Below are positions 53,501 to 60,796 of a stretch of 64,000 nt of DNA, one piece after another. Where the stretch lies: the NCBI RefSeq assembly GCF_902726645.1, contig NZ_CACVAO010000001.1, positions 1,612,001-1,676,000 of the forward strand. The letters are read 5' to 3'. This DNA is from Halobacillus ihumii. Its GTDB lineage: Bacteria > Bacillota > Bacilli > Bacillales > Halobacillaceae. The position numbers and the translations under genes were made by a program. Every line of letters starts with the position of its first letter. Within the stretch, counting starts at the first letter, position 1. The notes under the pieces are model-generated. The model searched no databases. It saw only the letters and a program-made list of their open reading frames with translations, and was not told the DNA's origin.

Positions 53501-53768
53501 AAGCATTTTGATATGATGTAGAACTGACCGTCTTCACTCCACTTAACTGGCTTACTTGCTGTTCAATGGGCTCTGAAATCTGTTCAGCAACCTCTTCTGG
53601 TGTAGCTCCCGGATAAACAGTAGACACCGTAATAATAGGTGGTTCAATATCCGGAATCGTTTCTAGTTTCATATTTAAACCTGAATATAAACCTGCTATG
53701 GTTATAATAATAGTCATTAACCAGATCGCAAATTTATTGTTCATAGAAAAGTTAATGATTTGTTTCAT
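50598..53768 (-). CDS. swrC: RND-family exporter (SwrC/AcrB type)
   Basis: A 1056-aa proton-driven RND pump in the cytoplasmic membrane. It has the AcrB layout: one N-terminal helix (residues ~10-30), a large outer domain, six helices at ~370-560, a second outer domain, and six more at ~860-1040. Signatures: IPDIEPPIITVSTVYPGATP near residue 38, GRVVDDSIVVVENIYRRM (the proton-relay acidic pair) near residue 435, and GIVVTNAIVLIDRVIHKEKE. Residues ~249-282 are a Gln/Ser/Gly/Ala/Pro-rich insert (AAQTPSQGQSSAQGPP-like). In B. subtilis SwrC exports surfactin and bile-like toxins. The TetR-type gene is divergent, and the shared promoter holds two TGAC-N6-GTCA operators. Confidence 0.92.
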   Translation of the reverse strand: MKQIINFSMNNKFAIWLMTIIITIAGLYSGLNMKLETIPDIEPPIITVSTVYPGATPEEVAEQISEPIEQQVSQLSGVKTVSSTSYQNASSLQLEYSFDKNLDEAEDELKDAVAKVALPESAQEPSVSRLSFSAFPVVSLSVINEGQSLEKMTTTVEDQIVPALEGIEGVADVQVSGQQVQEVRINYDEAALEERGMNSETVTQLIQGSDVSFPLGLYTFDDTQKSVVIDGELTTVEDLRNLEIPAIPSSQGQSAAQTPSQGQSSAQGPPAGQTQAQGQSSAVAMTAEQAAQSGIPTVPLEELAEIEVVGQAESISRTNGEDSISLQVIKSQEANTVDVVNAVKEQTKELKSELDGTEFVYSFDQGEPIEESVSTMLNKALFGGLFAVIVILLFLRNFRTTLISVISIPLSLLIAVLALKQMDITLNIMTLGAMTVAIGRVVDDSIVVVENIYRRMSLPGEKLRGKDLVRSATREMFMPILSSTIVTIAVFLPLGLVEGTVGQIFLPFALTVVFALLASLLVAVTIVPMMSHSLLKPGKMKKVDHDDQGGRLARAYRSLLNRTLNHKVISTIIAFVILAGSVALVPFVGVSFLPAQEQKMVIATYNPEPGQTLEDVESIAMEAQEYFEGRDGTETIQYSVGGENPMNPGASNQAVFFVEYNSETENFSSESQTVIDDLQGATEQGEWSSQDFSSTGSSSTLELLVYGDSIDEIEPVVKNVQSMLSEQDNLTGIDSSLSESYEEYTLVANHEKLSELGLTAAQLGMELNQSGEQPVVTTIKQDGEKLDVYVEVEKENYEDISDITDREIQSPTGQSVAISEVVEVEEGTTADTISRKNGQVYASVSAKITTDDIGSVSSEVQSEIDELDLPSGMEVTMGGVTEDIQESFTQLGLAMLAAIAIVYLVLVIFFGGALAPLAILFSLPFTIIGAVVGLLISGETISISAMIGALMLIGIVVTNAIVLIDRVIHKEKEGFTTREALLDAGMTRLRPILMTALATIGALLPLALGLEGGSIISKGLGITVIGGLTSSTLLTLLIVPLAYEVLSKFRKKKTKA

Positions 53769-53786
53769 ACAAACTCCTCCCCTGAT

Positions 53787-53815
53787 TTGACCAGTTAGTC
53801 ACAACAAACTATAAT
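53787..53815 (+). promoter_or_regulatory. predicted promoter of the tetR-type gene
   Basis: TTGACC, 17-bp spacer, TATAAT. Operator 1 overlaps its -35 and operator 2 lies at about its start site. Confidence 0.75.
53788..53801. promoter_or_regulatory. TetR-type operator 1 (TGAC-N6-GTCA)
   Basis: TGACCAGTTAGTCA. It overlaps the -35 of the regulator promoter and lies just downstream of the swrC -10. Confidence 0.72.
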
Positions 53816-53842
53816 ATAAATGACTACACGGTCATAAGTCAA
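53813..53842 (-). promoter_or_regulatory. predicted swrC promoter
   Basis: Minus strand TTGACT, 18-bp spacer, TATATT. Operator 2 fills most of the spacer. Confidence 0.68.
53821..53834. promoter_or_regulatory. TetR-type operator 2 (TGAC-N6-GTCA)
   Basis: TGACTACACGGTCA, same half-sites as operator 1, starting 33 bases (about three helical turns) away, between the swrC -35 and -10. Confidence 0.75.
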
Positions 53843-53883
53843 GAGGGGAACTTGTTTGAATTAACCTAAGGAGTCATTAAAAT

Positions 53884-54729
53884 ATGGAAGATAAAAGCAT
53901 TTTCATCATTGAACACGCTATTAAATTAATTGCCAACAAAGGATTCAGCGCCACATCTGTACAGGAAATCGCTAATGAGTGCGGCATTTCAAAAGGAGCC
54001 TTTTATTTACATTTCAAATCAAAGGATGCACTGTTATTAGAGGTTTTTTATTACTATTCTAGAAAAATACAGCTTAACATTGATGAAATTGAGGCAGAAG
54101 ATTTACAGCCGCGTGAGAAATTTATTCAGAAACTCTCTGTTACGTTTGAAGAAATCATCGCCCACCGTGAATTTATTATTATGCAAATACGAGAGCAGGC
54201 CATTCCTTTCAATCAAGATATTGAGGAATTTTTACGTCATATGAGGTTTAATTCTTACCATTTTTACAAAAAGAACCTGATTGATATCTACGGGGATAGG
54301 ATCAAGGACTTCGCATGGGAACTCACTCTTATCTTACAGGGGATATTTAAAACTTATATTGACTTAATTATTATTGAGAATGTGAAATTTGATATTAGAC
54401 GGCTTTGTGAGGAAATGCTAAAACGTGCGGATTCCCTTGTTAACGGGTTCGAGCATAATAATGACCACCCAGTCATTACCGATGAACTCATGAGTCAAAT
54501 CATTCCTGATAACTATTATTCTAGTCAGTTAGAGCTGATGAGAGATGCATTAGAGGAGAAACAAGCAGCTGCCCCGCAAGACATTCAAGACACTATAGCC
54601 GTACTGCTAGAAGAGCTTAACAGAGCAGAGCCTCGTTCCGCTGTGATTAAAGGTATGCTGACCAATCTTGAAGAAGAAGGTGAATTCCAGCAAATAGTCG
54701 GGCAAATTCGTTCCTATTTTCATGTATAA
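53884..54729 (+). CDS. TetR-family transcriptional regulator
   Basis: A 281-aa regulator, long for the family. The N-terminal helix-turn-helix is canonical (HAIKLIANKGFSATSVQEIA, NECGISKGAFYLHFKSKDAL). The helical ligand domain runs to ~190, and an extra helical tail of about 80 residues (LMSQIIPDNYYSSQLELMRD, then helical repeats ending VGQIRSYFHV) makes it longer than most TetR proteins. The ATG at 53884 follows AAGGAG. Divergence from the swrC-type pump and two shared operators make it the likely local repressor of both genes. The inducer may be an amphipathic molecule exported by the pump; this is inference. Confidence 0.9.
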   Translation: MEDKSIFIIEHAIKLIANKGFSATSVQEIANECGISKGAFYLHFKSKDALLLEVFYYYSRKIQLNIDEIEAEDLQPREKFIQKLSVTFEEIIAHREFIIMQIREQAIPFNQDIEEFLRHMRFNSYHFYKKNLIDIYGDRIKDFAWELTLILQGIFKTYIDLIIIENVKFDIRRLCEEMLKRADSLVNGFEHNNDHPVITDELMSQIIPDNYYSSQLELMRDALEEKQAAAPQDIQDTIAVLLEELNRAEPRSAVIKGMLTNLEEEGEFQQIVGQIRSYFHV

Positions 54730-54766
54730 CAACCACGACCAGGCATCATTTTGGTTCGTGGTTGTT
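54728..54766. terminator. terminator between tetR and the 54746 gene
   Basis: AACAACCACGA pairs with TCGTGGTTGTT (11 bp) around a 17-base loop; it overlaps the end of the convergent gene. Confidence 0.72.
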
Positions 54767-55228
54767 CTCCCCTTCCATTTGCTCGGCTTCAGTGATTTCA
54801 TCAAGTATAGGATATACGGATTCCACACCTTTTTGCGCGACAAGGCATGCGACACCCAGTGTTGTTGACCAAAAAGAGTCAGGGATGTAAGGGTTCTTTA
54901 AACCAGCAGGCTGAAATAGTGCACGGTAAATCCTGTTGATATGCTGCTCTGTCGTTTGTGGATCTATTTCGCGTTCGCCTCGTGCCAACAGAAACACATA
55001 ACGCATTGACTGAAATAAGTTATCGCCAGGCATGAACGTGTACTCTTTAAAAAACTTCAACTGTTTTTCTGCTTCTTGCTTTAAGCCTGAACCCACAGCA
55101 AGATCATCCAAATGTTCGTGCAAATGCCGATACACTTGTTGAAAAATTCGGCGCTTCTCTTCCTGCATTACCTTATCTGTATAAATGCTTTGCAGCTTTT
55201 CAAAGGCCGTTTCTTTTGTCCAAGTCAT
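54746..55228 (-). CDS. conserved-looking soluble protein, unknown function
   Basis: A 160-aa, mostly helical cytoplasmic protein without signal peptide or membrane span. It starts MTWTKETAFEKLQSIYTDKV after GAGAGGTGATC (ATG at 55228); the ORF opens three codons earlier but without a binding site. Visible segments include RRIFQQVYRHLHEHLDDLAV, MRYVFLLARGEREIDPQTTE, RALFQPAGLKNPYIPDSFWS and an acidic end (EITEAEQMEGENNHEPK). I do not recognise a family. It lies 38 bases downstream of an FAD monooxygenase-like gene on the same strand, so it may be co-transcribed with it. Confidence 0.7.
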   Translation of the reverse strand: MTWTKETAFEKLQSIYTDKVMQEEKRRIFQQVYRHLHEHLDDLAVGSGLKQEAEKQLKFFKEYTFMPGDNLFQSMRYVFLLARGEREIDPQTTEQHINRIYRALFQPAGLKNPYIPDSFWSTTLGVACLVAQKGVESVYPILDEITEAEQMEGENNHEPK

Positions 55229-55266
55229 TAAGATCACCTCTCATTACTTATTCGATAAGAGAACTT

Positions 55267-56484
55267 TCATTCCTCCCTAAGGCCAAAGTTCTTAGCCTCC
55301 CATTCGATCGAACCATAAAGCTCGGGAATAGCCGTCGAGTGTTCCTGTAATAAAGCAGGAAGATGTGGAACGATTTTATTCCATACCATCGGATTAGCTG
55401 CCATAGCCTGAAAGAGAGCCTGCTCATTTCGTGACCATGGTCTCATAGATTGAATGTAATCGAGGGTTAATCGATAGCCTGGCTGCAATTGTTCATCCCG
55501 CTTCTGCTTGAATTCAGCCATAAGATGCTCCCAAGATTCCCCGGAGTCCTGTCTCTCTATCGCCTCAGCCAATAAGAAGGACTGCATGAACGCATCGTTG
55601 ATTCCAAGACCAGTACTTGGGTCTTTACTATGGGCGGCATCTCCAATCAAAGCCCAACCTTCTCCAGCTGGTTCTCTGAAGAAATTCGGCACCCCTGGCG
55701 TGCCAGTAATTTTCCCTTGTAGTGAAGCGTTCCGTAACCGCTTCTCCATCCCATAGAATGATTGATAAATCTCTTCAAATCTATGAGGATTTTTTACAAT
55801 TTCTTTAAATTCATCTGAATGAACTTCCAGCCCTAAGCAGTCAATCCCTGGCTCCATCGGAAAGAGAAACCCGATTCTCCCTTCATTAAGGAAAATTTCT
55901 GTAGTAGGTTCCGTTAATGGTTTAATTCCATGATAATAGCCGTAAAACACCGGCCGCAGGGGAGAGTGAAATCCGTATTTTTCTGCTTGAACACATTCAG
56001 CCATATACGAATGTCTGCCATCTGCTCCTACTACGAGCGAAGCGTGAATCCGCATTGTCTGCCCTGTTTTATTCACGGTTTCCACACCAATCACACGCTG
56101 ATTATTCCTTATTACACCCTTGACTGTACAATTTTCCAGCAGCTCAACTCCTTCATTACTGCACGCTTTCGACAGCAGGACGTCATCTAAATGACTCCGT
56201 TTAGGTATGATCGTATAGTTATCCCTTGGCCCTTCTACAAAGCTATCACCAATGTATGTACGCATTCTATTAATCTTTCGCAATCCGGTTGATTCCACAT
56301 CTTCCTGTACACCGAGCTTATCTAAATAATGCATATGGGATAAATGGTGTGTAGATAACGTATCACTTGGAAAGGAGGCCTTATCAATCAGAAGAACTCT
56401 TTTCCCCATTTGCCCAAGTAAAATGGCAAGACTCGCACCAGCGACCCTTGCTCCTACGATCACAATATCCACACGTTGTTCCAT
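55267..56484 (-). CDS. PHBH-fold FAD-dependent monooxygenase-like oxidoreductase
   Basis: A 405-aa flavoprotein of the geranylgeranyl reductase / p-hydroxybenzoate hydroxylase fold. The N-terminal GxGxxG-like motif is atypical in the third glycine (DIVIVGARVAGASLAILLGQ), with KRVLLIDKASFPSDTLSTHH after it. The DG motif (LVVGADGRHSYMAECVQ) near residue 155 and the GD motif (GWALIGDAAHSKDPSTGLGI) near residue 280 complete the flavin site. Relatives oxidise or reduce isoprenoids, aromatics or halogenate them; no clear substrate here. The ATG at 56484 has an AGGTG site about 10 bases upstream. It may be co-transcribed with the 54746 gene. Confidence 0.85.
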   Translation of the reverse strand: MEQRVDIVIVGARVAGASLAILLGQMGKRVLLIDKASFPSDTLSTHHLSHMHYLDKLGVQEDVESTGLRKINRMRTYIGDSFVEGPRDNYTIIPKRSHLDDVLLSKACSNEGVELLENCTVKGVIRNNQRVIGVETVNKTGQTMRIHASLVVGADGRHSYMAECVQAEKYGFHSPLRPVFYGYYHGIKPLTEPTTEIFLNEGRIGFLFPMEPGIDCLGLEVHSDEFKEIVKNPHRFEEIYQSFYGMEKRLRNASLQGKITGTPGVPNFFREPAGEGWALIGDAAHSKDPSTGLGINDAFMQSFLLAEAIERQDSGESWEHLMAEFKQKRDEQLQPGYRLTLDYIQSMRPWSRNEQALFQAMAANPMVWNKIVPHLPALLQEHSTAIPELYGSIEWEAKNFGLREE

Positions 56485-56655
56485 AACCCAAGCACCTCAT
56501 TCTCACTCTATTTCTTCTAGCGTAACGTTTTTTTACGAAAACAGCTAGTTATTGAGATTGCCCAGAGTAAATCTCATAAAACACCCGTTTATTGCACCTC
56601 GTTTCTGTTATTTGCCTATAAAGCTACGTAATTACATAGTTCGTGTTTTCAACGT

Positions 56656-56680
56656 AAAAAGACTCCCGCTAAAGGGAGCC
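56656..56680 (-). terminator. terminator of the DUF2188 gene
   Basis: GGCTCCC / GGGAGTC with TTTTT on the minus strand. Confidence 0.8.
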
Positions 56681-56685
56681 TCTCC

Positions 56686-56889
56686 TTACTTGAAATTCCA
56701 TTCATTTTCTACGTTGTGATCTTGATCCATCACCTGCAGACGACTTGGCTTATTATTCTCGGCCATCTCCGTTGCTTTTTCTACAGCTGTATCACGTTCA
56801 TCATATAAGTCAGTCGGAGCTACGTCCTCTATTTTCACGAACCAGCCTGTCACATCTTTATTCGGTACAACACTATATTCCTTCACCAT
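56686..56889 (-). CDS. DUF2188-family small protein
   Basis: A 67-aa cytoplasmic protein of the DUF2188 type: VVPNKDVTGWFVKIEDVAPT, then YDERDTAVEKATEMAENNKP, SRLQVMDQDHNVENEWNF. The fold has a small beta sheet with one helix; function is unknown. The frame is open upstream to 57012, which would run into the SAM leader's promoter; the ATG at 56889 follows GAGAGGAGAG and gives the family's normal length. It is a single-gene unit with its own terminator, divergent from the met operon. Confidence 0.85.
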   Translation of the reverse strand: MVKEYSVVPNKDVTGWFVKIEDVAPTDLYDERDTAVEKATEMAENNKPSRLQVMDQDHNVENEWNFK

Positions 56890-56970
56890 AATCTCTCCTC
56901 TCATCAATGTTCTATTAGATCTTTTCCCGGCATAGTTTCCCGTTAAACATATCCTCTTTGCAAAAATAGT

Positions 56971-56999
56971 TTGACAATAGTCACTTCTGCTTTTATAAT
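56971..56999 (+). promoter_or_regulatory. consensus sigma-A promoter upstream of the SAM riboswitch
   Basis: TTGACA, 17-bp spacer, TATAAT: all consensus. It is about 90 bases before the riboswitch. A weaker second set (TTGAGA at 57061, TTAATA at 57085) lies right before the riboswitch. Confidence 0.8.
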
Positions 57000-57091
57000 T
57001 CGAAACATACATTTTAAAAAAAGCATTCCAGGATGGCTGCAGCTGATGTGGCTTATATACTTGAGATTCTTAAAGTAAAACAACTTAATAT

Positions 57092-57207
57092 CTCTTATCG
57101 AGAGTGGCAGAGGGACTAGGCCCTGTGACGCCCGGCAACCTTCAAGCATTCGGCTTGAAAAGGTGCTAATTCCTACAGATCGAAGGATAGATCTGACAGA
57201 TAAGAGG
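57092..57207 (+). ncRNA. SAM-I (S-box) riboswitch
   Basis: S-box landmarks in order: CTCTTATCGAGAG at the 5' stem, the GCAGAGGGACTAGGCCCTG box, TGACGCCCGGCAACC, a variable hairpin (CAAGCATTCGGCTTG), AAGGTGCTAATTCCTACAG and the closing GACAGATAAGAG. It precedes metX-hom. High SAM is expected to favour the downstream terminator. Confidence 0.97.
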
Positions 57208-57223
57208 AGGAACATATACATAC

Positions 57224-57255
57224 ACCCTCTTCTTATTAAAGAAGAGGGTTTTTAT
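57224..57255 (+). terminator. SAM riboswitch-controlled terminator
   Basis: ACCCTCTTCTT / GAAGAGGGT stem followed by TTTTTAT, 35 bases before the metX start; the expression platform of the riboswitch. Confidence 0.92.
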
Positions 57256-57285
57256 ATGGAATTTTACAATAAGGAGGGATGATGC

Positions 57286-58359
57286 ATGTCATTGCAAAAC
57301 CCTGTCGAACAGAAACAGACTGTTGCAAAGATTTCAATCGAAGACTTCACATTTGAATCTGGTGAGACACTTCCCCAGATTGAACTAGCATATGAACACT
57401 CCGGTCCTAAAGGTGCACCGGTAATTCTGCTTTGTCACGCCTTAACCGGAAACCAGTACGCTGTCGGTTCTGGTGAAAGTCCCGGATGGTGGGCAGGATT
57501 GGTTGGAGAGGAATGCCCAATTGATACTACCCAGTATCAAGTCATCACGTTTAATGTGCTGGGAGGTTGTCACGGTTCGACCGGACCAGCAAGTATAAAT
57601 CCTGAAACTGGTGACATTTATCGTCTTGATTTTCCTGAAGTAACGATTCGTGATATGGTTCACGCCCAATATAGAGCATTAAAACAGTTAGGGATTTACG
57701 AGCTCCATGCCGTGGCAGGCGGCTCTCTCGGAGGAATGCAGACACTCGAATGGGGCTTGCTCTACCCTGACTTTATGAAACAGCTCTTCGTATTAGCTGC
57801 AACGCCTTATTTAAGTGATTATGGAATCGCCTTTAACCATATTGGGGCAAGAGCCATAAAGGACGATCCAGCCTTTATGGAGGGATATTATTCATCTAAC
57901 GATACACTTCAAGGCTTTGAAATTGCCCGTATGGCCGGCATGGTTACCTATAGAAGCGCCCCCCTATTCCAAAAAAGATTCGCGAGAGAACAAGAGGATG
58001 CTCTTTATTCCATCCAATCCTATTTGAATTATCAAGGGGAAAAAATAAAAGATCGTTTTGATGCCAACAGCTACCTGTATTTGTTAGAAGCTATGAACAA
58101 TCACGACATCAGGAAAGGACGCGGCAGCTTACAGGATACAGCCGGATCGTTTAAACCGGCCCTTTTTACAGTAAGCTTTGAGCACGACCTTCTCTATCCA
58201 AAAGAACTGATTCAACCATTCTCCCATCATGCGCCAAATGGGCAACATTATCATGTTAAAACAGACTATGGACATGATGGATTTCTTGTGGAATTTGGAG
58301 AATGGGGAACATGGATAAGTGAGAAATTGAACGAGGAGGGGACAGAATTTGACTATTAA
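57286..58359 (+). CDS. metX: homoserine O-acetyltransferase
   Basis: Alpha/beta-hydrolase enzyme of 357 aa that acetylates (or in some Bacilli, succinylates) homoserine at the start of methionine synthesis. The nucleophile S147 is in HAVAGGSLGGMQTLEWGLLY; the Asp is in SFEHDLLYPKELIQPF and the His in DYGHDGFLVEFGEWG. LLCHALTGNQYAVGSGESPG and VLGGCHGSTGPASINP are also typical MetX blocks. The ATG at 57286 follows AAGGAGG. It is the first gene after the SAM riboswitch and overlaps hom by 11 bases, so both are shut when SAM is high. The acyl donor cannot be told from sequence alone. Confidence 0.93.
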   Translation: MSLQNPVEQKQTVAKISIEDFTFESGETLPQIELAYEHSGPKGAPVILLCHALTGNQYAVGSGESPGWWAGLVGEECPIDTTQYQVITFNVLGGCHGSTGPASINPETGDIYRLDFPEVTIRDMVHAQYRALKQLGIYELHAVAGGSLGGMQTLEWGLLYPDFMKQLFVLAATPYLSDYGIAFNHIGARAIKDDPAFMEGYYSSNDTLQGFEIARMAGMVTYRSAPLFQKRFAREQEDALYSIQSYLNYQGEKIKDRFDANSYLYLLEAMNNHDIRKGRGSLQDTAGSFKPALFTVSFEHDLLYPKELIQPFSHHAPNGQHYHVKTDYGHDGFLVEFGEWGTWISEKLNEEGTEFDY

Positions 58360-59320
58360 AGCAGCCATATTAGGATTCGGAACAGTCGGACAGGGAGTGT
58401 ATCAAATCCTGCAAACGAAACGGGATCATTTAGCCAAATTAGCAGGAGCCCCTATCGAACTAAGCGGCATCCTTGTAGAAAATTTATCGAAAGAACGCGA
58501 ACTTCCCCATTCTGTTTTCGTTACTGATCAATACGAGCAGATTCTTGCACTGCAGCCCGATGTGATCTTTGAAGCTATCGTCGGTGAAGAGCCAGGTTTT
58601 TCATATCTAACAAAAGCTATCGATCAGCACATTCATATCATTACAGCGAACAAAGTGATGTTTGCCAATCATGGAAACCATTTATTGACACAAGCTGGGG
58701 AACGTGTAGGAATTGGCTATGAAGCGACGACAGCGGCCGGAACGCCTATACTCGGGACTATCACTAGACTTCTGCAGGTAAATTCTATCACCAAAGTTGA
58801 AGCAATTTTAAATGGTACGAGTAACTATATCCTCTCATCCATTCAGAGTGAAGGAAAGAGCTTTCAGGATGCGTTAGAGGAAGCTCAGAAACGAGGGTTT
58901 GCCGAAGCTGATCCGACAAATGACATTAAGGGGTATGATGCTTTCTACAAATTGATGATCTTGAGTCAGCTTATCTATCACAAACAGCCAAGCTGGGAGA
59001 CAGTTCCTTGTGAAGGGATTGATCAGATAACAGCAGATCAATTCATTGAAGCCCAACAACAGGGAAGTAAAATTCGCCACATTGCTTCAATTGAGGAGAT
59101 AAATGGTGAACTTAACGCCAGTGTAAAACCGCAAGTGCTGCCGCCTTCGCACGGACTTTATCCGATAGATGGTGTAGATAATGCCATTCACCTTATTGGG
59201 GATTTGGTCGGTCCTTTGACGCTCAGAGGGGCAGGTGCGGGTCAATTACCGACAGCGAGCGCAATGGTAGAAGACTTTCTTTATATTTTACAGTCTTACC
59301 CAGTCAAACAGCATGTATAA
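58349..59320 (+). CDS. hom: homoserine dehydrogenase (short form)
   Basis: NAD(P)-dependent enzyme that makes homoserine from aspartate semialdehyde. The 323-aa protein has the Rossmann start TIKAAILGFGTVGQGVYQIL, VITANKVMFANHGNHLLTQA, then GIGYEATTAAGTPILGTITR and the catalytic GFAEADPTNDIKGYDAFYKL. It lacks the C-terminal ACT domain of feedback-controlled homologs, so it may be regulated only by the riboswitch. TTG at 58349 is chosen because GAGGAGGGG lies about 9 bases before it and the protein starts at the family point. It overlaps the metX end by 11 bases. A second hom may exist for threonine; this is inference. Confidence 0.92.
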   Translation: MTIKAAILGFGTVGQGVYQILQTKRDHLAKLAGAPIELSGILVENLSKERELPHSVFVTDQYEQILALQPDVIFEAIVGEEPGFSYLTKAIDQHIHIITANKVMFANHGNHLLTQAGERVGIGYEATTAAGTPILGTITRLLQVNSITKVEAILNGTSNYILSSIQSEGKSFQDALEEAQKRGFAEADPTNDIKGYDAFYKLMILSQLIYHKQPSWETVPCEGIDQITADQFIEAQQQGSKIRHIASIEEINGELNASVKPQVLPPSHGLYPIDGVDNAIHLIGDLVGPLTLRGAGAGQLPTASAMVEDFLYILQSYPVKQHV

Positions 59321-59321
59321 T

Positions 59322-59364
59322 AAAAAAAGAGCCATAGACGGAGTTTCGTCTATGGCTCTTTTTT
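59322..59364. terminator. bidirectional terminator after hom
   Basis: An AAAAAAGAGCCATAGACG-type arm pairs with CGTCTATGGCTCTTTTTT around 6 bases; it serves hom and the convergent deacetylase gene. Confidence 0.9.
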
Positions 59365-59365
59365 G

Positions 59366-60700
59366 TTATTTTTGTAAAGTACTTACCGGTACAAAACTAT
59401 ACCCTTGCGCCGTTAACTCATCAAGAATAATGTCTAATGCTTCTGGTGTAACAGAATGAAGACTGCTTAACACAATTATGGATCCATCCTCCACATTGGA
59501 AATTACTGCATTGGCAATTTCTGAAGCGTTCGTTAAGTTCCAGTCTTCGGTAGTATTAATAGTCCATGGTACCACCTCATACCGATCTCTAAAAGCTTCT
59601 GGAAGCTTTCCTTCAAACGGCAAACGCACAAGATTTGTATTCACACCCATGACCTCCTGAATCAAATCCCGGGTCTTATCCAACTGGGCTTTCTGCTGGC
59701 TATCAGAAAGACGTTCAAACCCTGGATGAGTCCATGTGTGGTTACCTACCATATGCCCCTGTTTCACTACTTCTCTAGCCGTTTCAGGGAAGTGTTTGAC
59801 CCGTTTTCCAATCATGAAAAAGGTTGCATTTGCGTCATACTTCTCTAAAACGTCTAAAATAAGAGGTGTTCTTTTTGGATGAGGACCATTGTCAAAGGTG
59901 AGTGCTACTTTCTTTCCTTCCACACGTTCAGGTGATTGATCCGATTTTTCAATCTTAGGAAAAGAAGCTTCAGCCTTATTCTCTTCTTGAGTTTGTACAA
60001 CTACTTGGGCGTATTCAGGCACTAAAATGTCTTTCAACACTTGCTTATCTATAGACACTTTCGAAGTGCTTGTGTTCCATCTCTTCTGTTCTTCTCCCGT
60101 TAAGTACACAAGAAGAGAATCTCCTGATAGTGCTATATTTTCAAAGCTGATAGACGAGTCTGTCTCGCTTTGCTTGCCAAGCTTTTCTTTAGTTTCCTGA
60201 AGCAATGCTTTTTTATAATTTGTACCTTTTTTAAATAGGTTCTTCAAGTCAAGTCTCTTGCCGCTTGATTTATCAAAATTCATAACCGTACGGCTTACAT
60301 CAGCCTGCTTCTGGCCGATGTCTGTCGTTTCAATAAACTCAACGACAAATACCTTTTCATCCTGATACACGATATCATAATCAATATGCAATTCATGTAC
60401 CGATTGCTCTTCACTGTTAAGAACTACTTTATAACTTCTCTTTTTGAAAACATCCTTCTTCTGATTCACGTAATCTATGATCACTTGATCGATTTGGTCA
60501 TTAGGAGTCTGCGGATAATGAATAGTGATATGATATTTTTCGAATTCTTCTATATCACTTTTCATAGATACATCATAGTGGCTCGCAGGATCTGAAGTCA
60601 CCTTAAGCGAACCTTCATTTGCATCTGCTATAAAAATAGAACAAGCCGTCAAAATCAACAATAGACTAAGGAGTGCTACATAAATATTTAGTCGTCTCAT
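59366..60700 (-). CDS. PdaC-like polysaccharide deacetylase lipoprotein with altered metal motif
   Basis: A 444-aa envelope lipoprotein. Residues 1-20 are a lipoprotein signal with lipobox LTAC (C20). Residues ~55-230 match the DUF4163/DUF3298 pair seen in PdaC, and residues ~262-440 a NodB deacetylase domain. In PdaC this acts on peptidoglycan. The first NodB motif reads TFDNGPHP (D270-N271), where TFDDGP is usual, so the second Asp, a metal ligand, is Asn. The metal histidines are kept (H321 and H325 in NHTWTHPGFE). RLPFEG replaces the usual RPPYG and the closing His region reads VLSSLHSV. The enzyme may be weak, use another metal, or bind only. The ATG at 60700 follows GAGGGAAGG. Confidence 0.85.
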   Translation of the reverse strand: MRRLNIYVALLSLLLILTACSIFIADANEGSLKVTSDPASHYDVSMKSDIEEFEKYHITIHYPQTPNDQIDQVIIDYVNQKKDVFKKRSYKVVLNSEEQSVHELHIDYDIVYQDEKVFVVEFIETTDIGQKQADVSRTVMNFDKSSGKRLDLKNLFKKGTNYKKALLQETKEKLGKQSETDSSISFENIALSGDSLLVYLTGEEQKRWNTSTSKVSIDKQVLKDILVPEYAQVVVQTQEENKAEASFPKIEKSDQSPERVEGKKVALTFDNGPHPKRTPLILDVLEKYDANATFFMIGKRVKHFPETAREVVKQGHMVGNHTWTHPGFERLSDSQQKAQLDKTRDLIQEVMGVNTNLVRLPFEGKLPEAFRDRYEVVPWTINTTEDWNLTNASEIANAVISNVEDGSIIVLSSLHSVTPEALDIILDELTAQGYSFVPVSTLQK

Positions 60701-60796
60701 AACCTTCCCTCTTCACCGTAATAAACTCACACCTTAGTGTAACATAAATGTAATAATAAAATAATATCTTTGTTATGTTCCGGCTTTTCTGTTAAT

